64,000 nt of DNA, taken from assembly GCF_003945595.2 (NCBI RefSeq), contig NW_024104376.1:3720001-3784000 (forward strand), in the 5' to 3' direction. The translations under genes and the position numbers were made by a program. The stretch comes from Pipra filicauda (Eukaryota > Chordata > Aves > Passeriformes > Pipridae). Shown here one piece after another: positions 1 to 14,200 of this stretch (positions are counted from its first letter, which is position 1; each line of letters begins with the position of its first letter). The notes beneath the pieces were generated by a model. The model saw only the letters and a program-made list of their open reading frames with translations. It ran no database searches and was not told where the DNA came from.

Positions 1-2884
1 GGAGCTTGAGGTCCTGCATGATAGCAGGACATGGCTTGACAGTCAACCTCATCCTATGGCCTAACTCTACAGAAATTCCTGAGCTTCTATGTCCATCACT
101 TCTGTCTGCATGTGACAGTCTATTATTTCTCAGTTATGTTTGTTTGCACTTTTCCTGCTGGCTTTGATTTGTGCTATTTCAACCAACTGGGAAATGTGTG
201 GGTGTTGCTTTTGGGTTTAGTACTGCTCCTAGGAAGAGCATGGCAAATAACTCAAAATGAGTGATTTGTTTGATGAAGCTTCTCATTTTCTGTTCGCAAA
301 TGTTTCATGAACAGAGTGCAAGGTTTCCTGGTGTGGCCATTAGAAAAACTAATTTACAAATTTCTTTTGGAAAGTAACTCTTGATCTGCAGGGGATCATT
401 CAAATTGTCATTTGTGTTAGTATTGCATGTACAATTTGTGCAGTAACGTGTGTAACTAATTTTCCAGTGTATGTTACTAACTTAACAAATCAAATTTGAA
501 TTCCAACCAGGTTCTATAGCTGATTTCAGAATAAGCAACTGGAGCACTGTTGGTCATAGATGATTGCTTGATTTGAAGAAAGGAATTGTGACTGAGAAAT
601 GAATCCTTAGGTAACCAGCACTTGGTGTCTTCTCCACTCAGCAAGCACTTGATACCCTTGGATTGCTCCCCCACGAAGGGTGGGGAGTTTGGTAGAATTA
701 GCAGCAGCAAGCATCAGCAACCTTTGCTTTGTGCCACATGCGTGAAGGGAAATTGGCAGCAGACTAGAAGAAAACAAAGGCTAGTTATTTTCCTCTGGTT
801 CTTGTTGGGAGATGAAATGATGTCCTGCTCCATGTTTCTAGGAGGAAGACTCTAGTAGGCCACCCAAACACAACACAGATCAAAAATTCTTGATATTTTC
901 TTCCAGGGATCAGGTGAACAAAGGGATTTTAGTCCCCCAGTAAGGGGAGTGGAGTGTCTGCACCAGCCAAGCTTGTGTTTGTGGCCAGGGACCACGGCAG
1001 TTTACCCAAATTATCAGACTAAAGTTCACATCACTTCTGAACATTTTCTCCTCTCTTCCTGAGTTCCTGTGGGAACATCGCTAGAATTTACTGAGTTTTG
1101 TGCATCCACCCATAGCTATAGATAAGCATGCTTTAAATTGCTGCAAAATAATCAAGTGAACAAGTGATGGTAAAATGTCAGGATTCCTGATTTCCTTAAT
1201 TTGCAAATGGTGGTAAATGTTTTTTCCTCTAACAAGGAATAAGTAGCATCACAAAGGTATTCTGTATCAAAAGGCTTTTCACTCTGCCTTGGCTTTTAGA
1301 CAGCTTCCAATTCAGATCTACTATAGATATCTCCTTCTGGCTACTATTGGTTGCTCCCTGCAGTGTGCAATAAACATTCACTTCATATCACACATCTCAC
1401 CCTGACAAGCAAATCCCTTGCATATCAATGTGTCCCTGTGAAGAGATTTTGCTTTTTTACATTCCTTCCACTCCCAGCTGTTAATTTGCACTGACTAGAT
1501 AGCAGGGGGTCCACTCTGCCCCAGAGACATGCTTGAGACTTTCACTGACTTTAATAGGATTTGTGTGAACATACACGGAGTCATTCCCTCAGCAGAATTC
1601 AGAAGAGCTGGCTAGAAATTTCAAAGTCATCAAGGGTTTTAAACAGCCAGTTTTTCATACCTTTAATAGGAATGAAGTGTTCAAAGCTCAGGTAATCGTT
1701 AAAAACCATGGAGTTCATAATAACTAACGAGGTTTAGTCTTACTGTCTCTTACTTAAAGCAAACCTACTGCCTGCAATCACCCTGATCAAGAAAAAAAAT
1801 TAAATGAGGGTAGAAGTTGGCCTTTCAGTTACAGAGATTTTATTTGGAGTGAATTGCAAGATGTTCATAGATTTAGTTACTGCAAGTGTGAATTACTTCT
1901 ACAAATATTTTGACAGATCTGCAGAGGACTGAAAACACCTTTCACTGCCACCACTGTTTGTAGGAAATGATTTATGGGTGCTATTGATAAGTACTATTTC
2001 AGGTTAAAATTGAACTACTTTAGATTAAAAGTATAGGAGAGTACTGAACTGTCCAGGAAACATGTAAGTGAGATATTATGTATAAGCATGGCATTCTGTG
2101 TCTGATTCCCTTTATCCACTTGAGGCATAATCAGCAGTTATTAAAGTTATTTAAATACACAGTGGAACTGACAAAGGCATCTAAACAGTTGGATATTCAA
2201 TTCCCACAACTTTCAGCGTGTGCTGAGAATATACACAAGGAATGGTCTGGGATTTGAGAGTATTTAAGGCTCAAATTTATTTCAGAAGGAGGAAAGCACT
2301 TACATGTTCTTTAAAAGTTCATTTTTCAGTGATAGCATTTAGTATCTCTGGTGCCTCAATTCTGGTTTGGCCATCCCTCTAGAACAGCACGATGCTTCTG
2401 ATGGAGCTGATACACACAGGCAGTGCAAAAGAACATGATTAACTGTTTGTTTTTTAAATATTAACCAAGTCTTTACTTTTCCAATTAAAATCTATCAAAT
2501 TAAGCAAATTGCTTGGGGATTGAAAAGGAAAAAAACCCCTTCACTTAATTATTTAGCCAGTATTTACTGGGTATGAGTGTATTATTAACACAGCAAAGGA
2601 GGTTATTAATTATTATTCACAGAATTTCTAATAAAAAAGATGGCATCTGCTATTTCTATAAAAGAAATATTGTCACTAATAATGCAACCTAGATTGTAAA
2701 TGTGGTGTAATAAACTTGATATGTCATTTCTCTGTTCTGCATTGACATGTACTATATGAGGGAGCTGAGCTTTTTTTGGGGCTGTCTCAAAAGGCTTTTT
2801 GTTGGTGACCTTTAATCACCCAGTATCCAATTATGCAGAAGTCTAATGGTGTATATTTGTAATATATTTTCCATCAGACAACTC
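1..2884. other. Gene-free AT-rich stretch
   Basis: No supported gene, RNA or recognisable repeat. Open frames are at most 77 codons and the two longest overlap on opposite strands, as expected by chance. The DNA is AT-rich with short A and T runs and no tandem array. It could be intergenic or intronic; nothing in the sequence decides. Confidence 0.6.
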
Positions 2885-2935
2885 TGCTTTGGTATCACCT
2901 CCATTTTACTCGTGTTGTGATAACAGAGACAGCAA
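2885..2935 (-). repeat. Possible MIR-like SINE tail remnant
   Basis: Read on the minus strand this stretch has the order found in the 3' half of MIR/CORE-type SINEs: a TCTCTGT word, a gap, then GTAAAATGGAGGTGAT (family pattern: CTCTGTGCCTCAGTTT...TGTAAAATGGGGATAAT). The match is short and interrupted and was made by eye. Chance similarity is possible. Confidence 0.25.
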
Positions 2936-3244
2936 AAACAGAAATGAAAAAAATCAACCCGAATGATATTTTCTTTGCTATATGAAAAAGTTTCAATGTG
3001 TCATTTATTGCATACTCTACATGTGCAATCTATTTATTGAGACAGAGGAAATGGAAAGAAAGATATTCTGGGGTAAAGACTCTTGAACTGGTGTTGTTAA
3101 GGTCAGGCTTCAATTTTCTGCTTGATTTTAGATGCCCCTTGTGAACTTTGGTTAATCATCCATGACCTGTGTCCCTGAAATCCACAATGTGTCATGGAAA
3201 GAAAAGATGGATAAAAGGAACATTTTTTTTAACCTTTTAGGCTA

Positions 3245-5217
3245 TCTATCTACTTGGTGTTAGGATCACTTCTACCTAAACCACTTCCGACAGATGTCTG
3301 TTAAATTAATTTTTTAATGTTGGATTTCTTCCTACAGTTTAAATCATTGTGTTTTATCCTAGCCTCAGCATATATGAAGAGCTTATTCCTTTTGTCTCTA
3401 AGAACTTCAAGAATGTTTTCATGTCTCCTCTCAGACTTCCCCTAGTCCAAGGTAATTCCAAATCTTTCTTCCTGGATCACATTTTTCTCTGCATTGCACT
3501 CTGAGTCCTTCCTGAAGCTGGACACAGCCTTGCAGGGCTGAGCAGAGAAGGAGGATGTTTCAGATGTTTTACAGGTGTCATTTTTATTTGTACACGCAAT
3601 GTCATATTTGTCTTTCCAACCACAGTGTAGCATTGTTGACTTATGTTCAGTTTGTGATTCACCATAGTTCCCAAATCCCTTTCTTTGTCTCTATAGCAGT
3701 TCTTTGTCCTGTATTTGAACCGCTATTCTCACCTACATGAACACATTTCATCTGTTCTTATTGAATTGGGCCTCATTTTTCCTCATCACATCTCTAATTT
3801 TTCACAATTTTCCTGTTTCTAGTTCTATCATTTGGTGTGTTTACATACTGTCTGCACGAGCTTGATTTTATCTGTAAATGCAATAAACACACTTTTATCC
3901 CTTCTCCCTCATTATTCATAAAATATTAAACTTGGCCAGACGTAGGACAGAACTCTGTGATTCCCACTTGGTACAATCCTACCATGTTGACACCAAATCA
4001 TTAATAAATTACTTTTAAAATTTAGATTTCCAGCCAGCTTAGCACACCCTTTCTCCATAGTTTAATCTTGACTCTATTTTCTTAGCTTGCTTATGAGAAT
4101 ATCATGTGAGACAGTGTCAAAAGCCTCACTAAAGTCAAGATATATGACATTGTCTTTTCCTCCTCTACCCACAAGGCTTGTTACCCTGTTGTAAAGTGGA
4201 ATTAGATTGGTTTGACATGATTTCTTCTTGACAAATACATGTTGGCTGCTACTTCTCTCCTTGTTAGCACTTAGGTGCTTAGAATTAGTTAGATTATTTG
4301 TTCTAGTATTTTTCCAGGAATTAAGTTAAGACTGTGAGACTGGCAATGCCCTGTCCTTTATTACTTCATACGGATAGGTGGTCTGCTGGGTCTTCTTCAG
4401 TCTTCTGACCCTGCTCATCCAGCATGAGTTCTCTAAGAGATTTCTTAATACCTGTGAGATTGTTTCTGCCTATTCTTTAAGTTCTTAAGTTCTTTAAGTA
4501 TCTTGGGCTAAATGTCCTAATGCCCCAGTGAACTGGAAACTGGAACCTTATCTAAGCATTCTTTAATCTGATCTTCCCCTGTTGCAGCCTGAGTTATTGC
4601 CCCTTGGTTTTATCAACTGTCTAGTCATAGTTGACCTTTTCAGTGAAGGCTGAAATAGAAAAGGCGCCAAACATTTCACTTTTCTGGGACTCATCTGTCA
4701 GGAATTTATTCTCTCCTTTTAGCAGTGAACCACTGTTTTCCCTTTGAGTTCCTTTTACTGTAAGTGTGTTTACAGAAAGCTTTTTGCTTCCTTTGCTGAT
4801 TTCCTCTCTTTTTGTACCTTTGCCTTTCTGAATTTTTCCCCACATATTTATGCCATTCATTTGCACTTGTCTTTAGTATTTCAATGTAGTTTTCACTTCC
4901 TGTGCATTTTATTTAGCTCCAGGTCATTGAAGAGCTCATGGTTTAGCCAAATTGTTTTCTGATTACACTTCCTATCCTTCCTTCATGTTGGCATGGCTTC
5001 TGATTGTGCCCTCACTGTCATTTCTTTAAAGAATTGCCAACTCTTCTGGACTCCTTTGTCACTTCAACTTGTTTCCGAGGAGATCTCACCCACCAATTTA
5101 CAGTGTTTATTGAAGTCTGCCCTCGAAATACATTGCTTTTAGTTTTCTCTCTTCCCTCCTTTCTTCACTAAAGATAGCGAATTAAGTAATTTCATGGCAA
5201 TTATAACTCAAGTTTCC
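3245..5217 (-). pseudogene. Ancient CR1-clade LINE ORF2 fossil (EN end to RT to C-terminus)
   Basis: Degenerate reverse-strand relic of a CR1-clade non-LTR retrotransposon ORF2, roughly 1.9 kb, full of stops and frameshifts. In order on the minus strand I see: a YNCHEI segment near 5180-5200 at the place of the endonuclease SDHEI motif; the linker with WLNHELFND (about 4922-4955, compare PAWLNRE in an intact copy) and a segment at 4631-4700 resembling [23 protein letters not shown] near 4300; [14 protein letters not shown] at 4201-4245; the RT motif [10 protein letters not shown] at 4116-4142; then eroded motif B/C and C-terminal regions, ending with a piece like HGLKL...LDIRR near 3330-3360. 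The same motif order occurs in the intact copy at 61.1-63.9 kb. Divergence is far greater than for any other CR1 here, so it is probably a much older subfamily. Non-functional. Exact ends are uncertain. Confidence 0.85.
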
Positions 5218-5262
5218 CAATCCATAAATTGGGATAACATCTGTTTGTCTCTGTAGACTAAA
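5200..5262 (+). repeat. Possible MIR-like SINE tail, abutting the fossil CR1
   Basis: The plus strand reads CTCAAGTTTCCCAATCC, then ATAAATTGGGATAACATCTG, close to the conserved CTCAGTTTCC..TGTAAAATGGGGATAAT segment of MIR/CORE SINEs. It overlaps the place where the fossil CR1 endonuclease region fades out, so part of it could instead be more of that LINE. Assigned by eye. Confidence 0.35.
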
Positions 5263-8200
5263 AAGCCTTCTGGGGAAGAAAAATATTCTTTTTTTTCCTA
5301 TTTTTTAATTTGTTTTTTTCAAAATGCAACTCAATGCAAGAGTATTCCAGCATCAGCTGATTCCTCTAGCTTTATCTCTGACAGATAGTTCTCTGCCCTG
5401 CTATTCTACTGTAGTATCTCAGCATTCCCTTTGTTTTCAGCTTCCTAATTGGTTGTTGTTAATCAGCTTGGAGAGAACAGACAGTTGTACTGCCCAGCAT
5501 ATCCAAATTACAATGTAAGTACTGGCAGTGACAAGAGAAATAGCCATATTGAAATATTATATATATATATGTTGGGGTTGGTGCCTGATTAGAACAAGAC
5601 AGAACTGCACAGTGATGTGTGTGTGCTTTTCCCCTAAATCTGTACTCTAGATACCATGTGAGTGAGTGGGGGTTTGCAGATCAGAAAGCAGCTGTGGTAC
5701 AGTCCAGCCAGAACTTCAGTGTGGACATCCAGGGGACAATGTGGAGCCTACACATGCTCCAGAGACCAGACACAGCATCATGTTCTGCTGTTCAGGGAAG
5801 GGCTAACGCTGGCACGCTCTATAAGGAATGTAAAGAATTTGCAGATACAGATATCTGATTGCAACTCTTCAATTAAGTTCAACTGGAAAGAGCAATAAAT
5901 GTAGGTCACTTGGTCATCTGCTCTGCATTCATCTACACGTTGTTGGGAGTGAAGGCTCAGGAATTATCTACAACATCATTCTCTTACAGTCTCCTTGTAC
6001 GAGGCCCTTCCCTTGCACTCAAATATGCACAATTGCACAGGGACAGAAATAGTAGCAGGAGTGGTTAGTGGCCACTGGTATCATGTCTGAGTAGCAGTAC
6101 AGTGAGAAAGTGGACTTATGATGCTGGCCAGAGGAAATGGTCAGTCAGACCTGCACTCCTCAACTCAGTTACTTTTTTGAGTGAATGCTGTTGGCACTGT
6201 ATCATGAGTGGCAGCTGCTGGATCCAGCTAGATGGGACACATTTGCAGCTAACTAGAGTTTGCTCAATATTATTTGATAAATTAGGTTTCTACTGGGAAA
6301 TGTCTTAATATACATCTGTTAGGGTAAATGTTTAAAAAATATGTTTATCAGAGAAAACGTCTCAGGTTCATTATATTTCAAGAGTTAAAGAAAGGTAAGG
6401 GGGAGGTACAGGCTGAAGGGTGATTTCTCCCTGAAAATTCATTAGCCAAGTATGTATTCTTCAGGGACATAAGTGATTGGGACTGAGATTTCAAATCCTA
6501 GATACTCTGAATTTGGTCTTGCTACCTTTCCATGTAAAATTGTATCCCTCTCTGTGAAGAAACAATATAAGGATTTTAACCAGGGTTTTCCTTATTTGTG
6601 GTTGTACTAGAGCCCCTGGATTATAGAGGCAATCCACTACTAAGACATATTATTTCCTTTTCTCCTCTGTGCCAACTGTTTGTATCATCCTTGTGCTGGA
6701 TGATCCCGCCTCCACTCATCCATGAGAGGAAGTCAATGCGAAGTTAGAAAACTGGCTTAATTATTGCAATTGCATCATTACAATTATTAATGGAATGAAT
6801 TATACTTCAACAGAGAAGATTGAACCAAACTCATTCAGAAGTGCTTTATAACGAGCAAAAATGGTGTTAAAATTCTTATTTCCCCTCACAGTCATGTCTG
6901 AGGGTATTTTTGTATAGTACTCTTGAAAGGTCTTTGGTTCATTTGAAGTAAAAGTAAGTAGAGAGAAAAAGATAAGGAATTAAAATCAGTGATATTTTTA
7001 CAGGAGAGAAAAACTAGTTCCTGCCATGATCTGCAACAAACCTCTTGAGAAATGCACAAAGGAATTGACACTTGTAAACAGAGAAGAATGAAAACAAACC
7101 CAGTTTTATCATCTGAATGCAGTACTGCCTCAGATGCCAGGACTAGGAGATTTCTATGTCAGAAACTGCAGGAACATTAGTCTGTGGGTTATAACTAAAA
7201 TACTTTGTGGAATAGCAAGCCAGACACAACGTGTATGAGTAGCTTTTCACTGCCTTGCTCCAAAGTCTTTGAGAATTACAAAAGCCACAATGTGACTCCA
7301 ATACAAATGTTTCTATTTAGCAACTGCTACTGAGGGATCATAGAAAAAACTCTGCTGTGCTCCCAGCAGTGTCTGATTCAAGTTTATGATGTCATTCATT
7401 TGTTAAATGCAATCTGAGATATTTTGTGCAGCCATTGTGTGTCAGAAAGGGAAGTGATCACTTCTTTTGACAGTATACGCTATGAAGGATGCATTTTCCC
7501 CCCATGATTCCTTATAAGCAATGGAGCAGCAACATAAAGAGTGGGATTTGGAAATGATGATTCTCAGAATACATCTTAAACATGTAAATTTTACTCTTGT
7601 CACACACCTATTCCTATTGTATCATCTGGGTGGACTAAATCATGTACATTCTGAAACCACCCAGCACTGAGGCTTCTGTTATTGTGTAGGTGGATCAGTG
7701 ATGACTCTGATGAATTGTAAATGATTTTGAAATTTTAACACAAGCAGGGTAGTAGCAGCTGTCTCGCACAACTCTGAAAGTGTATGCCATTACCCGCTGC
7801 AAAGGGGAACAGATTCTAATATGTGAGTATTAGGAATTGGGATGAGAAAACAACAGAGATATGTCTGAGGTGACTTTCAGGTTGTGAGCTCTGGTTACCT
7901 TTTGATTTGGAGAGCAAAATAAAATCAACCCTGCCTGCAGAGGTAACTCCTATACAAATTCCAAATTGATTGAAATGGAGTGAAAAAATCCAAACTAATT
8001 TATTTAGGTTTTGGCTTATTAAAAATGTATAATATTAATTATGACATCAAACCCCATTATTTTCAGGTATCACACAGCTTGTTTATATTAAAAACTTTTT
8101 TCTCTTCTGCAAACTAAACATCAAAAATTGATGAGATTTCCTACAGTATTTCAGTTGCTCTGGAACTGTTTTCGACAAAGGTGAAGCTTACAGTTGAAGC

Positions 8201-11200
8201 AAGGCCACAGGTATACATTCCCCTAACAATCAATAACAATGTGCAACCTGATCCTTGAAGCTGCTGCCTGAATTTTTCTGTGTTTTTAAATATTCTTAGA
8301 ACATGAAAGTTCTAGAAGAAGTCTCCTAATATTTTGCAGTTGAAAAGAACAACTTAAAATACATCAATAAAAAGACAGAATCACTTAAACTGCCAAATTT
8401 TACCTTGGCTACTGTATTCCTTTTTTATGCAATCCTCTTCACTATCTGGCAGTTTCTGTTGCTATCATGTAGATGGAAGCAAGCAGACACGTAGTAAACT
8501 ATTTTTGTGAGGATGATTTAAAGCACTTCTGAACTGGCCTCTGTTGCTGCTCCAGATTGTTTTCTATACCTGCGATGAAAACAATGGTAAAGGGGCTTTC
8601 AGGCTTCCTATGACTCCTTTCATGACTCAAGATTTTTGACCAAGTCTCCTCTACTGACTTGACATTCTTAGTATCACACAACTGGTTACTAATTTCTTTA
8701 TTTTTAAAGCAGGTAAGAATGAATTCTTTGTGAACAAAAGAGCTTCAAATATCCTATGACATGTTAAGATCACCTCTTGAAACTTAGTGAATATCTTACT
8801 CTTTTTAAACTACACTATTTTTTAATATTTTTTCCACTGAAAGCTCCAAATCCTCTGAGGAGGTCTGAGATTATAGCCACACAGAGGTAATATTCCTTCT
8901 TTTTCTTCTTGTGAAGCCGGTATCACCTTAACCACTCTGAGGAGCCGAGGGAAGCCTCTGCATCATTTAACTACAGCAGTCCCAACATGCAGGTGTGTTA
9001 TATCATTATATTATTAGCTCCCCACGAACCACCCAGAGGACATAAATCTGCTGTGTGAATATCAAATAGGCTTCAGCTGAAGCATATGTTTATGCAGTAT
9101 AAATGACTTGTATTTACAGATGTGTCTCATGCAATTATGTGTGTCAGGCTGGTGAAATGTGGCTGACACTGGAAGACTTGATGATGTAACCAAGATGAGT
9201 TCAGTAGAAATACATGCAGTTTATATGCAACCAGAGGGCTCCTACACAAGTGCAAACAGGTGGGAGTTTATTTTTGTTATAGTTTTGATCAGCTTCAAAT
9301 GGAGTAAACATGCTAGATTTTTAATAACTCGGTGATCTAAGTGCTATGAGCTTGACTGTGATTATTGCTAGTCATTTCAGTAGCACAGCTAAGTAAATTA
9401 ATGGATACTCTGGGGTGGGATTCATCTAAGTGGATATGTGTTTTGAGAACACAGGTAGCTCACCTCAGTCTCTCTTTATAGCCAGAGGAGAATCAGAGAC
9501 AGCCAGTGTAGTACTGCATTTGTACTAACCAAAACATGACATTTCCATTAGTATGAAGTATTTCTCCCAAACACCATTGGCTCTGTTGGTTTGGTCTCCA
9601 TTGATTACAAGAGGGATCCAGACAGCTGTCTCAGATACAGATGTTTACATTATAGGGACTTGGGGAGCCTTGGGTGAGCATAGCTGAACCTAGTTTAGGC
9701 CAATTTTGTTTGTTATGCAGGACTTAAGCCAACTCGCTGTGATTTCTGTTTTAAGTAGCTATGGATGAATTTGGCTACTCACTTTGACCTCACTAAGTTT
9801 TGAAAACAAAAATGCTTCAGGGTGGCAGAGGAAAACAGGGGTAAGTGGGTCAATTGTATTCAATGAAGAGTGGTCATGGGATCCATTTCTTTGACAGAAG
9901 CAGGGACAATGTCTGGTTTTCATGCTGATAGTAGGCTGGCATGTCATATGAACGTGTGTGTATGGATTGCTGACCCTCATTTTGTTCTTTTTAAGAAGGT
10001 GACCTTCACTTCAATGGCTACAGAAAACCAAGAATGACCACTGACGCTACCTAATGTCTTGTTACTGATGATGCCCCCAGGGTTTTTTTTGTCAAAAATG
10101 GCAATGGTGGTGAAAACTGCTTTTGCGGGTTTGGGTTCTGAGATGCTGAATTGTTTCAATAGATACTTGACTGGCTGTTGTGCTCAGTTGATACCATGGC
10201 AGAGGGAGAGAATTCCATTTAAAGACCAGAGTCAGCTCCAGATTCCCATCTTTTTGTTGACTAAGCAGTGCCAAACCACAGAGCACAGCATGAGACTGAG
10301 ACTGTTTCTTGCCCAATACACTACCTAAATATGGATGAAGGAAAAAAGTTGAATATATCCTTGGTGAGAAAGAAGTAGAGAATTTTGGTGTCTTTCCTAT
10401 GGATCTGTAACACAGGTATGTTTTCATGGTGTATATTAGCGAATTAAGCAACTCTTCTGAGAGACTTGGATTAAACAAGGAGTGAGGAACCTACTTATTA
10501 AACAGTGTTTATTGTGACACAAATGAGGGAAAGAAAAACTATGCATAAATAAGTATAATTTCAGCATTAGATTCTGAGTTAGGGAGGCAGACTCATACCA
10601 GATTGCACAGGGAAGGTACTCTTGAATGTGACAGAACGAAGGCCTGACAGCTTGTGTTGGAGGCTGGTGAGATGCAAGGGCTGATGCCCATTATTTCTTT
10701 CTGTCAACCATATAGTGGTGTAGCATGGGACAGCCATACCAAACTTTAGTTCAGCACTAAGTTCTACTTTCAGAGCATGAGTGTGTGTTTCCATTGGCTT
10801 CACATAGCTGCTTCTCTCTCCATGAAGTGCATGGAAAATTCTAGGCGGGGACATGAGCCTGGTTCTGCCACCTCTGCCTGCCCTGCAGGGTGGTTGTGTC
10901 AGCACGCCCTTTACAGGGGGCTTATCATATCACAGGGTGGCAGAGAGGTTGTTAACACCTCTTCCCTCTGACCTGCTTCTGAGTTGATCTTATTAACATA
11001 TTCTAGACTTACCCAAGATGAACCATCAGTGCTACCATATTTATTACCATGAGGTGGATACTACCTCCATGTAGGGAAACATCTGTGCACCACTTCCTCT
11101 GTCAGACTAAGCTGACATGAGTGCAGTTGCCTGGTCTGAGCTCCTTTCACTGAAGGAGGTTTTCCCTAAGCACAGATGAAGCTGTAATTGAGTCCTCATG

Positions 11201-14200
11201 CCACTGTCTACAGAAGCTGTCCTGGTTTTGGATATGAGCCCCAGGCTGTTTCAAACTACTGACTAGACTGCTTAACCCAAACAAGAGTCATCAGATGGGC
11301 ACTGTATTCAGTAACCTGGCGTGCATTTGAAGCTGAAATTTAGGAGTGAAAGGCTTTGTCTCAGCAACATCCAGTCCTTCGCTGTTGTTCTCACACCAAG
11401 GATGAGATGGGTATTTATTCATTGGAGAAACAAACTCTATGCTTCTCTTCACTCTCCTGAATTTTTTCCCCCCCTGTTTGCATAGCTTCCTTGCTTGGAA
11501 TAATGAATATGTCTGAAGCAGGTTTCTCAGTGTATGGTTTATCCGGTTATTAATGATGCGGAGCACTTTGGGACCCTTAGAACTTCTGTGTTGTTGCTTT
11601 AATAAACATATTTCAAGATGATGAGGCCACTGGCAACCTTTCTATGCTTTTATGGTACAGTGGTCTTAAAGTAGCATGGTGCATTTTATTTATTAGCCAG
11701 CCCATTAATCACACAGGTATCAGTTGGCTTCAGGGAAATTTTTAATTAGCAATATTTAAGGTTGAGAGAAAGTGCTTCTGTGACAGACAATGAGAGCAAG
11801 CAGAAGCAGGAGGCAGGCTATCTTTGTGACTCTGTGATTAATACAGGATTTAAATAAAATATTCATGAAAGGAAATTGAAGTTATAGCCAAATCCAAACT
11901 TTGAACCTCCTTTAAATCTCAAATATAAATTCTTTGGAGATTCATTCTTTGTATTCATTAGTGGAGAATGAATCTGATGAACATGAGAGAAAAGGGAATT
12001 TGTTCCCTAATGTAATAATTTAGCGGCATTTAAAAATATTTCTACTAAATCTTCTTGAACCACAATTTATTGCCATTTATAAAATCCATATCCTTATTTG
12101 AAAGGGGTCACAAGTCACTGAAACAGGTACAAAGGAAAGATTAAGAGTAGAACTTTGGTCATCCCTGACAGCACACTGATATGTGTATGAGACAGAAAGA
12201 AAAGATCATGTGGAGGGCACCTGCATCCTTCTGGCAACATAGGTTTGGTGGTTGCTAACACTTAAAGCCTGCATTGTCACATGAAAAATGAATGGTACTG
12301 GCTATGCAAACATCTCTGTTGTTAGATAATTAATCAGATGTACTTTGTTTTGATATAGCACCTCTCTGGTGCGCTCACAGGCATCTCCTGAAATAGCCTT
12401 GTAAAATGGATTGTTAAAGAAGGTGGAAAAAAAAGCACTAAACAAACCCTGTAGCAAATATTGCATGTGTCTTTATCTGCACAACTGGCAAAATGGAACA
12501 TTAAATTCTCCTACTTGCACAGAGCAAACTTTTCAGTCTTGGCTGCCCACATTTAACAAACAAAATGTGTGACGAAATTAAATTTTCCAAGTTGTTGCGC
12601 TTCTTCAGCTCCATTTCTGTTCTCCTTACCCTTCTATGCAGCATCTCTTCTCCCTAAACACAGAACATACAAAAATCCTTTGGCCTTCTGGGGCTACAAA
12701 CTTCAGAATTCTCTGGAGAAGTTCTGGATCCCTACCGTAGAAAGGAAAGCTGAAAACTGGTGCCTTCTTACAATGTAGTGACCTGAGCTTATTGGCAAGG
12801 AAGCAACATGGGTTGTGCCATCTGTAGCATGTCACACTACTCCTGACTAGAGACAGGAAAAGGTCAGCAGTCTCCAAGGCTGCTATGAACAGGTATGTGA
12901 CAAGGTGAAGCAACAGCCAAAAAAGCACTGTCAGGTTTCTGCCTACAATGGCACTGGGACTAAGAAAAAGAGTGGACTCATATCCCCTTCCTGTTGGCTT
13001 GTAGGGGATTAGGGAAAACTACTAGTGTGTTACACAGTGGTGGTCTTGTGGTCCATAAACTTGCCAGCTTCCTTAGCTATGAGAGAATCTGTATAAGATT
13101 TCTGTATGAGAAAAAAAATCTCCTGGGAGTTTTCTATGTTCTCATCAGGAGACATCTAGGCATGTGGAAGAAACTCACAGAGGCTTATAAATCACTTAAA
13201 TCACTTCAAATATAGGCCAAATAGTTTGCACACACAGAATCACACTAAGGCAACTCAGGGCTCTGGGTAATCCACAGCTGGGTCCCTCTAGTTCAAGCTC
13301 AAAATTTCTTATGCACTCTGCTTTACCTTGTGTGAAAGTGGGACTAATCCTGTTCCCTTAGCCACTGAGACTTGTTTTTCAATTTTACTTTGTCTGCAAA
13401 CAGGCAAGGGCATCCTTTAGTGATAAGAGATTTCAGCCTTTACCTTTCCTTTACCTTCTGTGTGCACAGACATAGAAACACAAAGTGCTTTGGTATTATT
13501 GTTGCTTACAAGACCAACAGGTTGCAGAATTAAAAGCAGATGTTCACACCTCCCAGGAGTATAATTTTAGATACCTCACAATCTTTGCAGGCATAATTTT
13601 TTCAATTACAGCTTCATTAATTTTCTTCATGACTATAATGGCTACAAATAAAATGATGGAGAGGTTTTCTTTAGGAGAAAAAAAAAGACTGAGATTCTGA
13701 ATCCATTGCTTGATATCAGGAGACAGGTTTGATGTGTTCTGGCTTTAGTCCAAGTGCCTTTGAATAGGATGAGCATGGGGTGTACTGCTGTCCAAGAGCA
13801 TAGACTAAGTCCTTCTATATGACCAAAAAACACAGGTAATACCACATTTTCCCAAAGCTTTGTGGATTATTTCTGATTGTATTAGTTCTCTTGGAGAAAT
13901 AAGACTAGCAACTGGATATCCTATTTAATATCTCTTCACTGATGCCATGGAATAGGCTGTTAAATTTGGTAACAAGCCCATCTGAAATGTCATGTCTATC
14001 ACTGTAGAGTTCTAATTAACACTAAGACTTGTTAGCCTAAGTTGCCATAGAATTTGAATAAGGGCAAAGCTATTCATAGGGCTATATGCAACCTATGCCT
14101 AAAGTAGCTTTAAAAATGAATTTTCCAGCCAAACCAGCAGAAAAATCCACCCCTCTTCCATATGCAACTTAAGCTTCACCCATTCTTGTTATTAAATTCT

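Noticed and set aside
10092..10478. 128-codon minus-strand open frame
   Set aside because: No domain, overlaps another open frame on the opposite strand, and chance length.
13320..13390. Further MIR-like segment (GTGAAAGTGGGACTAATCCTG)
   Set aside because: Too short and interrupted; only one of the expected conserved words is present.
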